Assembly (NCBI GenBank): GCA_006227875.1
Contig: SBFI01000041.1
Location: 1 to 7,923, forward strand
Length of the DNA: 7,923 nucleotides
Direction: 5' to 3'
Origin: Acidobacteriota bacterium
GTDB lineage: Bacteria; Acidobacteriota; Thermoanaerobaculia; Multivoradales; JAHEKO01
Both the position numbers and the translations under genes were made by a program. The notes under the pieces were generated by a model. It was given only the letters and a program-made list of their open reading frames with translations. It did not search any database and was not told where the DNA came from. This document shows positions 5,566 to 7,923 of this stretch, in pieces (position 1 is the first letter of the stretch; every line of letters starts with the position of its first letter).

Positions 5566-6993
5566 ATGCCAAGATCTTCAGCAATCGGACGGGGCTTGGC
5601 CTGGCTGATGGTCTCGAGTGTGCTGTGGGTCGGTGTGCCGCAGCTCGTAGCCGATGACGCCGGTAAGATGAGCTACGCCGGTCGCCCGCTGGTGAGTGTT
5701 CTCCGTGACTTCCAGAATCGTGGTCTGAGAATCCTCTACAGCAGCGATCTCGTGCGGCCCGACATGATGATCGGGAGGACCCCGACCGCGACCACCCTTC
5801 ACGGCATTCTCGAGCAGCTCCTGGCGCCCCACGGTCTAAAGCCCGAGATTGGACCCCTGGGCAGCGTTCTGGTTGTGCGCAAAGAGCCCAGGTACCTCCC
5901 GGTCGCTATCGATAACCCGACCTCTAATCAGGCGGTATTTGGTGAGATCGAGGTATCGGCGGTCGTGGATGCCGAAGCCGAGGTCGACCGAGTCGAATTC
6001 TTTGTCAACGACCATCTCGTGGCCGTGGTCGCCGACCCACCCTACCGCGCCCTGGTCGATATCGGTGAGGAAAACCTAGATCGGGAATTCCGCGTGGTCG
6101 CCTACGGCATCTGGGGCGACAAGGGCACCTCGACCGTCAGGACCAGGCAGGTGGAGTTCGAAGCAGAGGTCGAGATCGCACTCAAGCAGGTCTATGTCAC
6201 CATTACCCGTTCGGGGGATCCGGTGACCGACCTCGATGCAGGTGATTTCACCGTTATCGACAATGGCGCACGACGGAATCTCGTGACTTTCGAGCGTGGA
6301 GACGTCCCGCTGACAGCGGTGCTGTTGGTGGACGCCAGCGAGAGCATGAAGAAAGGGTATATCGAGGCCACGAGCAACGGTTCCCGCGCTTTTCTTACCC
6401 GGATGAATCCACTCGACCAAGCCATGCTCATGCTCTTTAGCGACCGCACCCTGGCGGCCTCGCCTTTCTCGCAGCGGACCGAAGAGCTGCTCCGGCCACT
6501 AAACGGTACTCCCTATGACGGTGGTACGGCCCTCAACGACCACCTCTACGCCGCGCTCAAGGTGCTCGATCAGCAACAGGGTCGAAGAGTGGTAATCCTC
6601 CTCTCCGACGGCCGCGATGTGCTGAGCACGTTGCGGATGGAAGACGTCCTGTGGAAGGTACGTCGTAGCGACGCTGTGGTCTACTGGATCCGGCTGCTCA
6701 AGCGGGGGCGGGGCTCGTTCTCGTCGGCTTGGCGTGACTTCGAGGAGAATTCTCGCGAACAGGAGGAACTCGAACGGGCGGTCAAGCAGAGCGGGGGTCG
6801 GATCGTCGCTCTGTCGGGTATCGACGAGATCGAGGGTGCCTTCGACGACATCATGACCGAGTTGCGCGAGCAGTATGTGCTCGGTTACTACCCCGAGAGC
6901 CGTTCCAGCGACGGCCGCTGGCGATCAGTCAAGGTGAAGGTCGAAGCCTCTGGCGCCAAGGTCAGGTACAGCACCGGCTACATCGACAACTGA
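5566..6993 (+). CDS. Exported STN / Ig-like / VWA protein (VWFA-related Acidobacterial type)
   Basis: A 475-residue protein with an N-terminal signal sequence (hydrophobic core at about residues 9-28, likely cleavage near LVAD at 28-30). Domains in order: an STN-like domain at about 34-106 (AGRPLVSVLRDFQNRGLRILY, then TATTLHGILEQLLAPHG); an Ig-like beta-sandwich at about 119-199 (VDRVEFFVNDHLVAVVADPPY); a strand-rich lead-in with DLDAGDFTVIDNG (222-234); and a VWA domain at about 248-470. The metal-ion-dependent adhesion site is complete: D256-A-S258-E-S260, T321 and D348. VWA domains of this type bind protein ligands through a divalent metal. No transmembrane helix or C-terminal anchor is seen after the signal peptide, so it is probably periplasmic or secreted. 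The ATG directly follows the TPR stop, with GGAGG 11 nt upstream. It is likely the effector or sensor output of the sigma/FecR cassette. The role is inferred. Confidence 0.88.
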   Translation: MPRSSAIGRGLAWLMVSSVLWVGVPQLVADDAGKMSYAGRPLVSVLRDFQNRGLRILYSSDLVRPDMMIGRTPTATTLHGILEQLLAPHGLKPEIGPLGSVLVVRKEPRYLPVAIDNPTSNQAVFGEIEVSAVVDAEAEVDRVEFFVNDHLVAVVADPPYRALVDIGEENLDREFRVVAYGIWGDKGTSTVRTRQVEFEAEVEIALKQVYVTITRSGDPVTDLDAGDFTVIDNGARRNLVTFERGDVPLTAVLLVDASESMKKGYIEATSNGSRAFLTRMNPLDQAMLMLFSDRTLAASPFSQRTEELLRPLNGTPYDGGTALNDHLYAALKVLDQQQGRRVVILLSDGRDVLSTLRMEDVLWKVRRSDAVVYWIRLLKRGRGSFSSAWRDFEENSREQEELERAVKQSGGRIVALSGIDEIEGAFDDIMTELREQYVLGYYPESRSSDGRWRSVKVKVEASGAKVRYSTGYIDN

Positions 6994-6999
6994 GTCGGG

Positions 7000-7923
7000 C
7001 TAGCGGACGAGGTCGGCCAGCGCGCGCAGTGAATCGCTACTGACCTCGCCCTGGAGGATGAGCAGGTAGCCCTCGCTATCGCGCCAGCGATAGGACTTCA
7101 GCCCGGAGGGTTCCACGACCAGCGTCGGCTCGGCCGGCACGGTTGCCCTGTCCCCGGGTGCCAACAGCTGCTGGAGGAGCACGATCTCGTGCCCGGCCGC
7201 ATCCAGGTAGATCATCCTGACAGCCGGGAGATGGTCTAGACCGCCCTCTACTCCACTCCCCGGCATCACCTCCACCCGTCGGAGATCGAGATCTGGGAGC
7301 GTTCGCAGCTCGCCGCCCAGCCTGCTTGCCGCGTCATCGGGATCGGTAGCCATGGAGATGATGAAATCCGTTGGCGCCGGGGTGGGCTCGGGTTCCGGCG
7401 GCGCCTGTACAGCCCTCATCTTGGCGCGGGCCGGGGCGGCGCTCTCGGGTCGGACCTCCTCGAGCTGCGACCGCAGCTCGGCCCCCTCCGCGTCCGGCTC
7501 GAGCTCGGCGAGCTGGCGGCTCTCCCCCTCGGCCAACACGCTCTCTCCCGCGCCCATCCGGTCGGACTCGGTATCGGCTCTCGAGCGGTCCTGATCCTCC
7601 AAGTCGGCCTCGGCGACCTCGTCCGCGCCATCCCCCACAGCGGCCATTGCCATCGGCTCCGGTTTCGACTGCGCGACGGCCTGTGGTGCCCCGGCCTCCT
7701 CGACTTCACCGAGCTGCTCCCCGACTGCGAGAGGCTCGTCCTCGGCCGGCTTCATCAACCGGCTAGCGGGAGCCTCCTCGGCAGACGAAGCGGCCGGCCC
7801 GACCACGCGCCCTCGGCGCGCGGTGCCCGCCGACCGATCCTCCTTCTTCTCCACATAATCCAATCTTGCAGCGGGGGCTTCGGCCCTGTCCGCGACCTCG
7901 TAGGCTGGAGCGGGCGAACGCAT
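7000..7923 (-). CDS. Probable C-terminal part of an anti-sigma-like or regulatory protein with long acidic linker (5' end likely outside window)
   Basis: The frame ends with TAG at 7000-7002 and stays open to the right edge, where an ATG happens to fall on the last three bases. That Met is probably internal, because the sequence after it has neither a signal peptide nor a transmembrane helix. Residues 1-180 of the visible part are a disordered, Ala/Glu/Pro-rich stretch with many charged residues (for example GEQLGEVEEAG and ELEPDAEGAELRSQLEE). Residues 186-307 look folded, with alternating strands and a closing block YRWRDSEGYLLILQGEVSSD followed by SLRALADLVR. This resembles the extracytoplasmic end of anti-sigma factors that sit downstream of a zinc-finger or membrane segment. 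That identity is a guess from shape; the decisive N-terminus is not in the window. It converges with the VWA gene with a 6 bp gap. Confidence 0.7.
   Translation of the reverse strand: MRSPAPAYEVADRAEAPAARLDYVEKKEDRSAGTARRGRVVGPAASSAEEAPASRLMKPAEDEPLAVGEQLGEVEEAGAPQAVAQSKPEPMAMAAVGDGADEVAEADLEDQDRSRADTESDRMGAGESVLAEGESRQLAELEPDAEGAELRSQLEEVRPESAAPARAKMRAVQAPPEPEPTPAPTDFIISMATDPDDAASRLGGELRTLPDLDLRRVEVMPGSGVEGGLDHLPAVRMIYLDAAGHEIVLLQQLLAPGDRATVPAEPTLVVEPSGLKSYRWRDSEGYLLILQGEVSSDSLRALADLVR

Noticed and set aside
6985..7010. Terminator between the convergent genes
   Set aside because: Only 6 bp separate the two stop codons and no stem-loop with a T-run is present.

Overview
The window is GC-rich, densely packed bacterial DNA with short intergenic gaps. 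It has no rRNA, tRNA, CRISPR array or insertion sequence that I can see. Two things suggest an Acidobacteriota-like genome: a secreted von Willebrand factor A (VWA) protein of the kind usually annotated 'VWFA-related Acidobacterial domain', and its linkage to an ECF sigma factor and a FecR-like protein. This placement is inference; another GC-rich phylum that carries such cassettes is possible.

Left part (1-2719). A small exported cupin protein lies on the minus strand and runs off the left edge. It is divergent from an NCS2-family purine/xanthine-type permease on the plus strand, with about 118 bp between the two starts. The permease is followed by a predicted 79-residue membrane protein of unknown function and by a YjdF/DUF2238 integral membrane protein.

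Centre (2756-6993). Four tightly packed plus-strand genes form what looks like one signalling operon: an ECF-type sigma factor; a single-pass FecR-like regulator with a C-terminal STN-like (secretin/TonB short N-terminal) domain; an exported TPR protein; and an exported STN / Ig-like / VWA protein with a complete MIDAS metal site. The gaps are 21 bp, 20 bp and 0 bp. The order sigma, then FecR, resembles FecI/FecR cell-surface signalling. However, no TonB-dependent receptor follows; its place is taken by the TPR and STN-VWA proteins. My working model is that the FecR-like protein controls the sigma factor across the inner membrane and that the exported proteins sense or execute the envelope response. 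This is the most interesting part of the window.

Right part (7000-7923). A convergent minus-strand reading frame, probably cut by the window edge, has a long Ala/Glu-rich linker and a compact C-terminal domain resembling the extracytoplasmic end of anti-sigma or regulatory membrane proteins. Its stop lies only 6 bp from the stop of the VWA gene, so the two transcription units converge almost end to end.
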